Shown here: one piece after another, positions 50,808 to 59,693 of the stretch
Position numbering within the stretch: position 1 is the first letter of the stretch
How the letters are laid out: each line of letters begins with the position of its first letter
NCBI GenBank assembly: GCA_009363175.1
Contig: CP045205.1
Location: forward strand, 620,001 to 684,000
Direction: 5' to 3'
Length of the DNA: 64,000 bases
DNA from: Citrobacter telavivensis
GTDB taxonomy: Bacteria > Pseudomonadota > Gammaproteobacteria > Enterobacterales > Enterobacteriaceae
Translations under genes and position numbers: made by a program
The notes under the pieces: model-generated
Told to the model about the DNA's origin: nothing
Seen by the model: only the letters and a program-made list of their open reading frames with translations
The model's database searches: none

Positions 50808-51085
50808 CTATTTTCTTTCTTAATTCATATTTAATTATTTTTATGATATTTCGTTTATTTTAGCCCTTTTGTTATATTCCTCACGAACTGAAAGCTTTCG
50901 GCGTTTACACAAAGAAAGCTGCGTGTTAGTAATTGTTGGCCTGTGGCGTTGTAACAGTTGATTATTATTTTTATCAATTGCTGCCGTTTTTAAATATAAA
51001 AATAATACATATTACCTTGTTATTCACTCTGCGTATTTCTAAAGGAAATACGCTGTTCATTATTTATTTAAAGGAACGCGAATAA
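50808..51085. other. AT-rich leader of the porin gene with a perfect hairpin
   Basis: The 278-base gap is AT-rich. GCGTATTTC (51031-51039) and GAAATACGC (51045-51053) form a perfect 9-bp stem with a TAAAG loop, 32 bases before the porin ATG. It may be a 5'-UTR stem influencing porin mRNA stability or translation. Long T and A tracts between 50815 and 51020 suggest H-NS association. AAAGGAACG is the ribosome-binding site. Confidence 0.5.
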
Positions 51086-52477
51086 ATGAAGGAATCGACG
51101 CTGGCTTTAGCAATAGGTCTATTATTAGTTGCTAATAATAGTTTTGCTAAAACGCAAAAAATGACACTGGAACAACGACTCGAACAGCTGGAAGCGCGAC
51201 TGGAAGCGGCAGAAAACCGGGCGGCGAAGGCGGAAAATCAGGTTCAGCAATTACAGACCCAGCAGGCAACTGAAATACGTGAGATTAAAGCGGCACAGGG
51301 CAATACGCCCGTAAACGGTCAGACCTCTGCGGAGGAGACGAAAAAGAATGCCGCGACGCCGAATCTGCTGCTGTCCGGTTATGGCGATCTGAAAATCTAC
51401 GGTGACGTAGAATTCAACATGGATGCGGAAAGTAATCATGGCCTGCTGGCAATGACCAATGCCAATGTTAATAACGATCCGACTAACGAACAGTGGAATA
51501 TTAATGGCCGAATTTTACTGGGCTTTGACGGCACGCGTAAGTTAGATAATGGCTATTACGCCGGATTCTCCGCTCAACCGTTGGGTGATATGAAGGGCAT
51601 GGTGAATATTGATGATGCCGTCTTCTTCTTTGGTAAAGAGAATGACTGGAAGGTGAAGGTCGGGCGCTTCGAAGCCTACGATATGTTCCCTCTTAATCAG
51701 GATACGTTTATTGAGCACTCGGGGAATACCGCCAACGATCTGTATGACGACGGCAGCGGCTATATTTACATGATGAAAGAAGGCCGTGGTCGTTCTGATG
51801 CCGGCGGCAACTTCCTCGTCAGCAAGCAGGTGGATAACTGGTACTTTGAGTTAAACACTCTGCTGGAAGAGGGGACCTCACTTTATAACGATGACGAATT
51901 CCACGGTCGGGCAATGGAACAACAGAGGAGCGTTGCCTATTTGCGTCCGGTTATTTCGTGGTCACAGGATGCGTTCTCAGTTGCTGCCGCGATGGAATCG
52001 AACGTCGTCAATAACGCTTATGGTTACACTAATTCAAACGGTAAATTTGTCGATCAGTCCGATCGTACCGGTTACGGTATGACAATGACGTGGAATGGTT
52101 TAAAGACCGATCCGGAGAATGGCATCGTGGTAAACCTGAATACCGCGTATCTGGATGCCAACAACGAAAACGACTTTACTACCGGGGTGAACGCGCTGTG
52201 GAAGCGTTTTGAGCTGGGCTATATCTACGCGCATAACAAGATTGATGATTTTGAAGGGGTAGTGTGTGATGACGGCTGCTGGATTAACAATGAAGGCACC
52301 TATGACATTCATACTATTCACGCGTCGTATCAGTTCGCTAATGTGATGAATATGCAAAACTTCAATATTTACCTTGGTGCATATTATTCGATTCTGGATA
52401 GCGACGGGGATAACGTGAACGGTGACGATTCTGACAGTCGCTATGGTGGGCGCGTCCGCTTTAAATATTATTTCTAA
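51086..52477 (+). CDS. Outer-membrane carbohydrate porin with N-terminal coiled coil
   Basis: The 463-residue protein has a signal peptide (MKESTLALAIGLLLVANNSF-A), then a charged coiled-coil segment (about 26-60, EQRLEQLEARLEAAENRAAK) and a beta-barrel region with aspartate/asparagine-rich loops, ending RVRFKYYF with terminal phenylalanine. This architecture recalls sugar porins such as ScrY and RafY. The length is close to that of RafY (464), but I cannot assign the family firmly. The substrate may be a rhamnose-containing or other oligosaccharide. The neighbouring rha operon is convergent, so co-regulation is not shown. Confidence 0.8.
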   Translation: MKESTLALAIGLLLVANNSFAKTQKMTLEQRLEQLEARLEAAENRAAKAENQVQQLQTQQATEIREIKAAQGNTPVNGQTSAEETKKNAATPNLLLSGYGDLKIYGDVEFNMDAESNHGLLAMTNANVNNDPTNEQWNINGRILLGFDGTRKLDNGYYAGFSAQPLGDMKGMVNIDDAVFFFGKENDWKVKVGRFEAYDMFPLNQDTFIEHSGNTANDLYDDGSGYIYMMKEGRGRSDAGGNFLVSKQVDNWYFELNTLLEEGTSLYNDDEFHGRAMEQQRSVAYLRPVISWSQDAFSVAAAMESNVVNNAYGYTNSNGKFVDQSDRTGYGMTMTWNGLKTDPENGIVVNLNTAYLDANNENDFTTGVNALWKRFELGYIYAHNKIDDFEGVVCDDGCWINNEGTYDIHTIHASYQFANVMNMQNFNIYLGAYYSILDSDGDNVNGDDSDSRYGGRVRFKYYF

Positions 52478-52485
52478 ACGAAAGG

Positions 52486-52512
52486 GCCCGGTAGCGCTGA
52501 TGCCTACCGGGC
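52486..52512. terminator. Hairpin between the porin gene and rhaM
   Basis: GCCCGGTAG (52486-52494) and CTACCGGGC (52504-52512) form a perfect 9-bp stem. No strong T run follows, but it lies between convergent genes and may serve both as a 3'-end element. Confidence 0.6.
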
Positions 52513-52519
52513 TCATCGG

Positions 52520-52834
52520 TTACTCCAGATAAAACACGTCTTTCAGCTCCGCGCTCACCGGGCTGTTATCCGGGTTTGCGGGCATGACGTCACGCATATG
52601 CTTCCACCAGCGCTGACAAACGTCGGTGCTGGCAACGGCGTTCCAGCGTTCTTCGGACTCAATCTCGACGGTTGCGAACAGCAGATTGCGGTCTTTATCG
52701 AGATAAATCGCGTAATGATGCGCGCCGTGAGCCTTCAGCACCGCTTCCAGCTCTGGCCAGATGGGATTATGACGACGCTGATATTCCTCGTGCGCGTCGG
52801 CATTCACCTGCATCACGAACGCTTTGCGGATCAT
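52520..52834 (-). CDS. rhaM: L-rhamnose mutarotase
   Basis: RhaM interconverts rhamnose anomers. The 104-residue protein matches E. coli RhaM in length, from MIRKAFVMQVNADAHEEYQR to LKDVFYLE. The family active-site segments HEEYQRRHNPIWPEL and MPANPDNSPVSAEL are intact. It overlaps the dehydrogenase gene by four bases. In K-12 it directly follows rhaD; here it is the last gene of a longer operon. Confidence 0.96.
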   Translation of the reverse strand: MIRKAFVMQVNADAHEEYQRRHNPIWPELEAVLKAHGAHHYAIYLDKDRNLLFATVEIESEERWNAVASTDVCQRWWKHMRDVMPANPDNSPVSAELKDVFYLE

Positions 52835-53979
52835 AACGCCTCCAGGTACAGCTCGCGCACATCGTCACGGCTGGCGGTACGCGGGTTGCACGGTGCGCAA
52901 GGGTCTGCCAGCGCTTTGTCCAGCCAGCCTTCGATATCCTCTTTAGTGACGCCGAGCTGGCTGAAACCTGTCGGAATGCCGACGCGTTTGCTCAGCGCGC
53001 GGATGGCGTTGATTGCTTCCTGACTCGCGGCTTCATCGCTCATACCACGGGTATCAACACCCATCGCCTGCGCGATACGGGCAAAACGCGCTACCGCGTT
53101 CGGACGGTTAAAGTTTTCGATAATCGGCAGCAGGATAGCGTTACAAACGCCGTGCGGCAGGTTATGCGTGGCACCCGGCTGGTGCGCCAGAGCGTGAACC
53201 AGTCCCAGACCGGCGCTGTTAAACGCCATACCCGCCAGATACTGACCAAATGCCATCTGCTCGCGCGCTTCCAGGTTGTGACCATCATCAACCGCTTTTG
53301 GCAACCACAGGTTGATCAGGCGAATCGCCTCCAGCGCATTGGCGTCGGTTAGCGGGTGCGCGCCGACAGAAACATACGCTTCCACCGCGTGAGTCAGCGC
53401 ATCCATGCCGGTTGCCGCCGTTACGGAGGCCGGGATTTCCAGCATCACGCTGGCATCGTCCACGGCGATGTCCGGGATGATGTTCGGATCGATGATGACC
53501 TCTTTCACCTGGCGTCCGGAGTCGATAATGACCGCGTTACTGGTCATTTCGGCGGCTGTCCCAGCGGTGGTATTGATAGCAACCAGCGGCACGCCGGGGT
53601 TTTTCACTTTACCTACGCCGGAATAGGCGGTGGAGGGGCCAGGGTTTGCGGTGAGTATTTTCACGGCTTTGGCGGTATCGATCGGGCTGCCGCCGCCAAA
53701 GGCGATGATGTAATCACAGTTCGCACCCTGATAGGCCGCGTAACCTTTTTGTACCAGCGCTTCGGTCGGGTTCGGGAACACTTCATCGAACAGGTGGTAC
53801 GACATTTTGTGCTCATCCAGCGCCGTAAACAGGCTGTCGAGCAGGCCCAGCTTAACCAGTTGACCGTCGGTGACGATCAGCGCTTTGCCCCATTGCTTAT
53901 TCGCAACGAGGTTCACCATATCGCCAATCGCGCCCGCGCCATGCAGACTGATTTTTGGAAGTGCCAGCATAAAGCTCAT
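52831..53979 (-). CDS. Iron-dependent alcohol dehydrogenase, probable lactaldehyde reductase
   Basis: The 382-residue protein belongs to the group III Fe-ADH family (FucO/YiaY). The NAD motif is FGGGSPIDTAKAVKIL; iron ligands lie in ALTHAVEAYVSVG, GLVHALAHQPGATHNLPHGV. It should reduce L-lactaldehyde, the RhaD product, to 1,2-propanediol when oxygen is absent. In K-12 this job is done by fucO at another locus, so here the reductase is built into the rhamnose operon. Similarity appears closer to YiaY than to FucO (MTSNAVIIDSGRQVK segment), so substrate is inferred. GGAGA precedes the ATG. Confidence 0.85.
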   Translation of the reverse strand: MSFMLALPKISLHGAGAIGDMVNLVANKQWGKALIVTDGQLVKLGLLDSLFTALDEHKMSYHLFDEVFPNPTEALVQKGYAAYQGANCDYIIAFGGGSPIDTAKAVKILTANPGPSTAYSGVGKVKNPGVPLVAINTTAGTAAEMTSNAVIIDSGRQVKEVIIDPNIIPDIAVDDASVMLEIPASVTAATGMDALTHAVEAYVSVGAHPLTDANALEAIRLINLWLPKAVDDGHNLEAREQMAFGQYLAGMAFNSAGLGLVHALAHQPGATHNLPHGVCNAILLPIIENFNRPNAVARFARIAQAMGVDTRGMSDEAASQEAINAIRALSKRVGIPTGFSQLGVTKEDIEGWLDKALADPCAPCNPRTASRDDVRELYLEAL

Positions 53980-54039
53980 GTTTTTTCTCCTTAAAGTGAT
54001 GATATTTCCGGCGGCAAAACTCCATGTCGCCGGGGGGAT

Positions 54040-55044
54040 TCAGATTCGTCGTCGTTGCATAACCCGGCGCGTCAGGATGGGCAGCGAGATAACCACAATC
54101 AGCATCGCGCCGATAATGATCGACATGACGATGCCCGGCACGTTGAGCAGACTCAGACCGAAGGTCACCAGCCCCATCAGGAAGGCCGCGATGATGACGC
54201 CGGTCATACTGCCGGAGCCGCCGAGAATATTGACGCCGCCCAGCACCGCCATCGTTACCACCGCCAACTCCCAGCCCATCGCGATGGTGGGACGCGTACT
54301 GCCAAGTCGGGAGGTGAGCAACACGGCGGCCAGTCCCGCCATGAGTCCGACCAGGGCGAATAAAATCAGGTTGTGGCGTTTGACGTTAATGCCGGAATAC
54401 CACGCGCCCACCGGGTTATTGCCGATGGCGTAGGTGCGGCGACCAAAGTTTGTTTTGTGCAGCAGGAAGGTGAACGCTATCGCCAGCACGATAAACAGCG
54501 CGAACTCGAACGACAGCGCCCCCCAGACATAGCCCTGACCAAACCACGCAAAGCTCTCCGGCCAGGCATTCAGCGCCTGATCGCCGAGCAAAATGTAGGT
54601 TATGCCGCGATACAAGCTCATGGTGCCGATGGTTATCACAATGGACGAGAGGTTGAACCGCGTGACCAGGATGCCGTTCAGCAGCCCGCACAAGAGTCCG
54701 GTTCCCAGTCCGACACAGACCAGCAGGGGCGTATCCATCCCCGCCGCCGCGCAGAATCCCATGGCTGTCGAACTGAGCGCCAGGGTCGAGGCCACCGAGA
54801 GATCGATCTCCCTGGCGATAATCAGCATCGCCATCGGCAGCACGATGATCGCTTTTTCGGTGAAGTTGAACGTCGCGTCGGAGAGATTCCAGATATTAAG
54901 GAAGTACGGCGAGGCCAGCGCATTGACGATAAATACCGCCAGGGTGACGGTAAGCAGAAAACCTTCCCAGCACAACAGGCGTTGCCAGACCGCACGCGTA
55001 TCGGGGGCGCGTTCGATCGCTTCAGACGTCATCACTTTACTCAT
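54040..55044 (-). CDS. rhaQ: Rhamnose ABC transporter permease
   Basis: The 334-residue inner-membrane permease of the ribose/rhamnose (RbsC-like) family has about eight to ten helices and the coupling region GIMSLYRGITYILL-like (TMSLYRGITYILLG) with AIGNNPVGAWYSGINVKRHN. It pairs with the upstream permease. Names follow the Rhizobium rhaSTPQ system. Its start overlaps that gene by four bases. Confidence 0.87.
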   Translation of the reverse strand: MSKVMTSEAIERAPDTRAVWQRLLCWEGFLLTVTLAVFIVNALASPYFLNIWNLSDATFNFTEKAIIVLPMAMLIIAREIDLSVASTLALSSTAMGFCAAAGMDTPLLVCVGLGTGLLCGLLNGILVTRFNLSSIVITIGTMSLYRGITYILLGDQALNAWPESFAWFGQGYVWGALSFEFALFIVLAIAFTFLLHKTNFGRRTYAIGNNPVGAWYSGINVKRHNLILFALVGLMAGLAAVLLTSRLGSTRPTIAMGWELAVVTMAVLGGVNILGGSGSMTGVIIAAFLMGLVTFGLSLLNVPGIVMSIIIGAMLIVVISLPILTRRVMQRRRI

Positions 55045-56045
55045 GAGTTCACCGCCTGTTTTTGCCGTGCCAGTGCCGCGTTGCGCAGAATTAAACGGCC
55101 TTTCTGTTTATTGCTGCGTTCATTAAGCAGAACGGCAATCACGATCACCGCGCCGGAAATGGCCATCTGCCAGAAAGGTGAGATGCCAATGACGGGCAAA
55201 GCGTTATTGATCACGCCGAGGAACAACGCGCCACACAGGCAGCCGAGAACGCGACCGATCCCTCCCATCGTACTGATCCCCCCAATCACACAGGCTGCCA
55301 CAACCTGTAACTCAAAACCGTTAGCTACATCGACATAGGCAACAGCGAATCGGGAAATCCACAGGTAGCCGCAGAAACCGGCGAGGGCACCCGACAGGCA
55401 GAAGCTGACGAACTGCATTTTCCCGGCGTTGATCCCGGTGTAGTACGCTGCGGTGGCGTTACCGCCTGCGGTGTAAAGCGCCCGCCCAGTGCGGCTGTAG
55501 CGCAGGAAGTAGCTCACCACGATAACGGCGGCGATAGCACACCAGCTCAGCACCGGCAGGCCAAGCAGGACGAAACGGGGAAGGGCGAGGAAGCTGTCGC
55601 TCATCTGATGCGAGTTAATCCAGCCACCGTTCGACAGCAAAAAGATAATGCCGCGATAAATACTCATGGTGCCGAGCGTGACCACAATTGCCGGAATACC
55701 TAATTTCCAGACCAGCAGACCGTTGATCATCCCCATCACCAGGCCACAGGCGGTTGCCAGTAACATCAACGCCCAGACGGGGATCTCAGGATGCTGGAAG
55801 TTGAGCAGGGCGACGATCATCCCGGTGAGCGCCAGATTGGCGGCCATCGACAGATCGATACCTTTGGTTAGCAGCACCATCATTTGCCCGAGCGCCAGGA
55901 TGATAAGAATGGCGGTGTCATTGAAGATTTCGGCCAGGTTGCCGGGGGAGACAAACGACGGGACGCGACTGCCGATGGCGGCGATCATCAGGAGGATGAC
56001 CGCCGCCAGCAGGGCTTCGCGATGTTTAAGCAGACGCTGAATCAT
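55041..56045 (-). CDS. rhaP: Rhamnose ABC transporter permease
   Basis: The 334-residue RbsC-like permease has around ten hydrophobic segments. LGTMSIYRGIIFLLSNGG and YTAGGNATAAYYTGINAGKM mark the family. It shares one base with the stop of the ATPase gene and four with the next permease gene, so the three are translationally coupled. The two permeases are paralogues and should form the heterodimeric channel. Confidence 0.87.
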   Translation of the reverse strand: MIQRLLKHREALLAAVILLMIAAIGSRVPSFVSPGNLAEIFNDTAILIILALGQMMVLLTKGIDLSMAANLALTGMIVALLNFQHPEIPVWALMLLATACGLVMGMINGLLVWKLGIPAIVVTLGTMSIYRGIIFLLSNGGWINSHQMSDSFLALPRFVLLGLPVLSWCAIAAVIVVSYFLRYSRTGRALYTAGGNATAAYYTGINAGKMQFVSFCLSGALAGFCGYLWISRFAVAYVDVANGFELQVVAACVIGGISTMGGIGRVLGCLCGALFLGVINNALPVIGISPFWQMAISGAVIVIAVLLNERSNKQKGRLILRNAALARQKQAVNS

Positions 56046-57550
56046 TATGCTGCCTCCTTAGCGATGCCGCTGGCGGCGCTGACAATGGCCTCCGCCGTGG
56101 CTTCACCGGCGCGGTATTGCGCGACCATCAGCCCTTCGTGCATGACAATAATTCTGTCTGCCATGCCCATCACTTCCGGGAGTTCTGAGGAAACCATGAT
56201 CACCGCCAGACCTTGCGCCACCAGTTCGGACATAAACTGGTGCACTGCCGCCTTCGAACCGATATCAATGCCTTTGGTCGGTTCGTCGAGAATAATCACT
56301 TCAGGATGGGTGGCGAGCCATTTGCCAATGACCACCTTTTGCTGATTGCCGCCAGAGAGCGTTTCGACCGCCTGACGCCAGCTAAAGGCTTTGACCTGCA
56401 GGCGTTTGGCGTAGCTGTCAGCCAGTTGCCACTCCCGCGCCGCATTGAGCACGCCGCGCGGATTCAGCTTACTCAACTGCGGCAGGCTGATGTTCTCGGC
56501 GATACTCATTTCAATGATTGCCCCCTGTTTTTGCCGCTCTTCCGGCACGCAGACAATACCGGCGCGAATTGCATCGGCGGGCTGATGAAAATGAATGGCC
56601 CGCCCGTTGAGGCGGATCTCACCGTGAGAAGGCCGGGAAACGCCGGACAGCGCCTGCATCAGTTCGGTACGCCCCGCGCCCACCAGTCCGTAGAAGCCGA
56701 GGATCTCCCCTTTTCTCAGGGTGAAATCAATGTGAGCAAATTCGGTGGGATGACAGAGATCTTTCACCTCCAGCACCGTCTCGCCTTTCTCACTGGCCAC
56801 TTTCGGGAAGGTTTGGGTAATGGCGCGTCCCACCATCATGGCGACCATCCGCTCTTCGCTAATCTCATGGATGTCGCCGGAACTGACAAACGCGCCGTCG
56901 CGCAGAATGGTGTAGTAGTCTGCCAGCTCAAAGATTTCATCAAACTTGTGAGAGATAAACAGAATCGCTTTGCCTTCCTGCTTCAGGCGCTCAACGATTT
57001 GATAAAACTCCAGAATTTCGTGCTGTGACAGCGCTGCGGTTGGCTCATCGAGAATCACCACCTGGGCCTCAAAGGAGAGCGCACGGGCAATGGCCACCAT
57101 ATGGCGCTGCGCGATACTCAGGGTTTTCAGCGTGGCGTGCGGATCGATCTGCACCTCAAGCCGGGTGAGAATTGCCAGTGCCCGACGGTGCATTTCTGGC
57201 CAGTCGAGCTTTTTGAGAAGACCTTTATACAGGTACTGGCCGACAAAAATATTCTCGGTCACTGACAGCTCATCGAACAGCACCGTTTCCTGATGAATCG
57301 CGGTGATGCCGACTTTATGCGCCGCTTCCGGATTCGGGAGCCGAACAGGAATAGCTTTGTAGAGGATTTCCCCCTCTTCTGGCTGATAGATACCGGTCAT
57401 CACTTTGACCAGCGTGGATTTCCCCGCGCCATTTTCGCCCACCAGCGCGGTCACTTTGCCAGGCCAGAGATCGAGTTGCACGTTCTCAAGGGCGCGCACG
57501 CCGGGGAATATCTTGGTGATCCCATGAAGTTGTAGTAAAGGGGTGGACAT
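56045..57550 (-). CDS. rhaT: Rhamnose ABC transporter, duplicated ATPase
   Basis: The 501-residue protein has two ABC domains as in RbsA and AraG. The first has Walker A GENGAGKST, signature LSIAQRHMVAIARAL and Walker B VVILDEPTAAL. The second has the degenerate P-loop GLVGAGRTEL, signature LSGGNQQKVVIGKWL and Walker B VIILDEPTKGID. It powers the sugar importer. The symbol is that of the Rhizobium ATPase and must not be confused with the E. coli RhaT proton symporter. The start at 57550 has GAGGAG upstream. Confidence 0.9.
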   Translation of the reverse strand: MSTPLLQLHGITKIFPGVRALENVQLDLWPGKVTALVGENGAGKSTLVKVMTGIYQPEEGEILYKAIPVRLPNPEAAHKVGITAIHQETVLFDELSVTENIFVGQYLYKGLLKKLDWPEMHRRALAILTRLEVQIDPHATLKTLSIAQRHMVAIARALSFEAQVVILDEPTAALSQHEILEFYQIVERLKQEGKAILFISHKFDEIFELADYYTILRDGAFVSSGDIHEISEERMVAMMVGRAITQTFPKVASEKGETVLEVKDLCHPTEFAHIDFTLRKGEILGFYGLVGAGRTELMQALSGVSRPSHGEIRLNGRAIHFHQPADAIRAGIVCVPEERQKQGAIIEMSIAENISLPQLSKLNPRGVLNAAREWQLADSYAKRLQVKAFSWRQAVETLSGGNQQKVVIGKWLATHPEVIILDEPTKGIDIGSKAAVHQFMSELVAQGLAVIMVSSELPEVMGMADRIIVMHEGLMVAQYRAGEATAEAIVSAASGIAKEAA

Positions 57551-57574
57551 GTCAGTTCTCCTCTTCATGTAGCG

Positions 57575-57657
57575 TTGCCGGATGGCGCTAACGCTTATCC
57601 GGCCTACAAAACGTATCGGTACTCGCCGGCCGGATAAGCACAACGTCATCCGGCGGC
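57575..57657. repeat. BIME between the rhamnose-binding protein and ATPase genes
   Basis: REP units GCCGGATGGCGCTAAC...TTATCCGGCCTAC (57577-57606) and the inverse ending ACGTCATCCGGCGG (to about 57655) lie between the binding-protein and ATPase genes. In other ABC operons such elements stabilise the upstream binding-protein mRNA. Confidence 0.9.
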
Positions 57658-57669
57658 GTGACCCTGGGA

Positions 57670-58656
57670 TCAGAAGATTTTTGAGAACTTATCTATGTTG
57701 CTGGCATCGTAGACGAATGGCTTAGCCATCGCGCCATTGCCGTCGGCATCCAACTGCACTTTGCCCAGTCTCCCCATATTGGCTTCGGTTTTGCTGGCGG
57801 TGCCTTTGACCAGATCGACCGCCAGATATGTTGCCGCATAGCCCAGATCGATAGGGTTCCAGATCGCAAAACTTTTCGACGCGCCCGACTTCACCGCCCC
57901 CGCCATTTCAGACGGCAAGCCAAGGCCGGTCACGTACACTTTGCCAATTTTGCCCTGATCCTTCACCGCCTGTGCCGCGGCGACAATGCCGACGGAAGAA
58001 GGGGAGACGATCACTTTCAGGTCAGGGTAAGATTTGAGCAGCCCCACCGCTTCACGGTAGCTCTTGTCAGAGAGATCGTCGCCATAGGCCACGGTCACCA
58101 GGTTGATGGACGGATACTGCGCAAGCACCTTTTTCATCTCCGCAATCCAGATATTCTGGTTGGTCGACGTTGGCGTGGCGCTCAGGATCGCCACATCCCC
58201 TTTCTCCACGTTCAGCGCCTTCAGCGCATCGGCGGCGAGCTTGACGTTGGTTTCGCCGATCAGCGCATTATTCGACGGATTAAGGTGGATCTGCCGACCC
58301 GCAGGCGCCACGCCGGAATCCCATGAGACCACTTTGATCCCGCGCTGCATCGCTTTTTTCAATACGGGCACGACGGCATCGGGATCGTTGGCGGAGATGG
58401 CGATCGCATCAACACCCTGGGCGATCAAGCCGTTCAGAACTTCGATCTGGGCTTCTGCGGTGGTCGTGGTGGGACCGGTGTAGATCACGTTGACATCACC
58501 GATCTCTTTGGCGGCTTCCTGGGCGCCGACGTTTGCGGCTTCGAAGAATCCATTACCTAACGATTTCGCCACCAGGGCGATTTTCACTTCAGCTAAAGCG
58601 GAACCGGACAACGCCAGAATGGCAACGGTGAGGATCAAGCTTGTCTTTATTTTCAT
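57670..58656 (-). CDS. Periplasmic rhamnose-binding protein of the ABC transporter
   Basis: The 328-residue protein has a signal peptide (MKIKTSLILTVAILALSGSALA-EV) and the periplasmic binding-protein I fold (ribose/rhamnose group): NAIIVS-like AIAISANDPDAVVPVLKKAM, hinge KVVSWDSG and GIVAAAQAVKDQGK. It is homologous to the Rhizobium RhaS binding protein; the name rhaS is avoided here because the enterobacterial RhaS is an AraC activator also present in this window. It is the fourth gene of the rhaBAD-led operon. Confidence 0.9.
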   Translation of the reverse strand: MKIKTSLILTVAILALSGSALAEVKIALVAKSLGNGFFEAANVGAQEAAKEIGDVNVIYTGPTTTTAEAQIEVLNGLIAQGVDAIAISANDPDAVVPVLKKAMQRGIKVVSWDSGVAPAGRQIHLNPSNNALIGETNVKLAADALKALNVEKGDVAILSATPTSTNQNIWIAEMKKVLAQYPSINLVTVAYGDDLSDKSYREAVGLLKSYPDLKVIVSPSSVGIVAAAQAVKDQGKIGKVYVTGLGLPSEMAGAVKSGASKSFAIWNPIDLGYAATYLAVDLVKGTASKTEANMGRLGKVQLDADGNGAMAKPFVYDASNIDKFSKIF

Positions 58657-58720
58657 TGCTTTTACTCCACATAATGTTGATTCCCATAGGGAATGGTTTG
58701 GATTTGCAGGTGACAGAGTT

Positions 58721-58744
58721 CGCCCCGTCTCAGTGAGCGGGGCG
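58721..58744. other. Intercistronic hairpin between rhaD and the binding-protein gene
   Basis: CGCCCCG (58721-58727) and CGGGGCG (58738-58744) form a perfect 7-bp stem in the 99-base gap. On the operon strand it is followed by AACTCTG, with no U tract, so partial attenuation or mRNA stabilisation is more likely than termination. Confidence 0.5.
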
Positions 58745-58755
58745 CGATGTTGTTA

Positions 58756-59583
58756 TCAATACAGTTCTAATGCACTGGCGAGCGGGGTGACGCCAAAGCG
58801 TTTACCCAGCGCAATCAGGTCCTCGCGGCTGATGGTTTGCTTCATACCGCCCATCGACAGCACTTTGACTAACACTTCAGCGGACTTCTCGGCGGTATCG
58901 ATCAGCCCAAACGCTTCATCCAGCGTCGGGCCGCTGCCGAATACGCCGTGGAATGGCCACAGCACCAGCGAATGTTTCTGCATTTCTTGCGCGGTAGCCT
59001 GACCTATCTCGTCGGTGCCCGGCACCATCCACGGCAGAATGCCCACGCCATCCGGGAAGACCACCAGACACTCGGTACTGCCTTCCCACAGTTTGCGGGT
59101 GAAAAGCGCGGTGCTGTTTTCCAGCACATAGGTCAGGGCGATCAGGTTGGTGGCGTGGCAGTGCATGATCACGCGATCTTTACCTTGAGTGGTCTGGATG
59201 CGCTCGCAGTGTGACAAGAAGTGTGCCGGTAGCTCAGAGGTGGGAACCGCTTCGTTCGTCAGCCCCCATAGAATGTGGTAGCCCGCCCCGTCGCTGTCCA
59301 CTTTCACGATGCCTAAATTGGCGGCGGGATCGAGCTGTACGTTGCGGAAGAATTTACCGGAGCCGGTTACGATAAACGGCGTGTTCGCCAGCAGCGGCAT
59401 TGGCTGGCTCAGGGCAATGTAGCGCGGCGCACGATGGAAGTCGGCGCTGAAGGGGGAGAGGTCCGCGTCGTCGAGACGCAGCGTCAGGTTGCCGCCGTTG
59501 CGCTCATCCCAACCTTTCAGCCAGGCATCGGAAGTGGCTTTAATCATTCCCTGAACAAACCAGGCGTCGAGAATATTTTGCAT
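58756..59583 (-). CDS. rhaD: Rhamnulose-1-phosphate aldolase
   Basis: RhaD cleaves L-rhamnulose-1-phosphate to dihydroxyacetone phosphate and L-lactaldehyde. It is a class II zinc aldolase of the AraD/FucA fold. The 275 residues (E. coli 274) show zinc ligands in VIMHCHATNL and WPFHGVFGSG, and the glutamate base in the region GSTECLVVFPDG. It follows rhaA across a BIME and precedes the ABC importer genes. Confidence 0.97.
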   Translation of the reverse strand: MQNILDAWFVQGMIKATSDAWLKGWDERNGGNLTLRLDDADLSPFSADFHRAPRYIALSQPMPLLANTPFIVTGSGKFFRNVQLDPAANLGIVKVDSDGAGYHILWGLTNEAVPTSELPAHFLSHCERIQTTQGKDRVIMHCHATNLIALTYVLENSTALFTRKLWEGSTECLVVFPDGVGILPWMVPGTDEIGQATAQEMQKHSLVLWPFHGVFGSGPTLDEAFGLIDTAEKSAEVLVKVLSMGGMKQTISREDLIALGKRFGVTPLASALELY

Positions 59584-59607
59584 AAAAGATGTACCTGTCT
59601 TAGTAAA

Positions 59608-59686
59608 TGCCCGATGGCGCTGCGCTTATCGGGCCTACGATGTTGAGAGTGCCAGTAGGCCGGATAAGCGCAGCGCCATCCGGCAA
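59608..59686. repeat. BIME between rhaA and rhaD
   Basis: Two inverted REP units are seen: GCCCGATGGCGCTGCG...TATCGGGCCTACGA (59609-59640) and TAGGCCGGATAAGCGCAGC...ATCCGGCA (59655-59685). The left unit has a GCCCGAT variant of the usual GCCGGAT start. Confidence 0.9.
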
Positions 59687-59693
59687 TGATGCG

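Noticed and set aside
54373..55338. Open frame of 321 codons opposite the rhamnose permease genes
   Set aside because: It spans the junction of two real translationally coupled permease genes and encodes an arginine/glutamine/histidine-rich sequence without domains.
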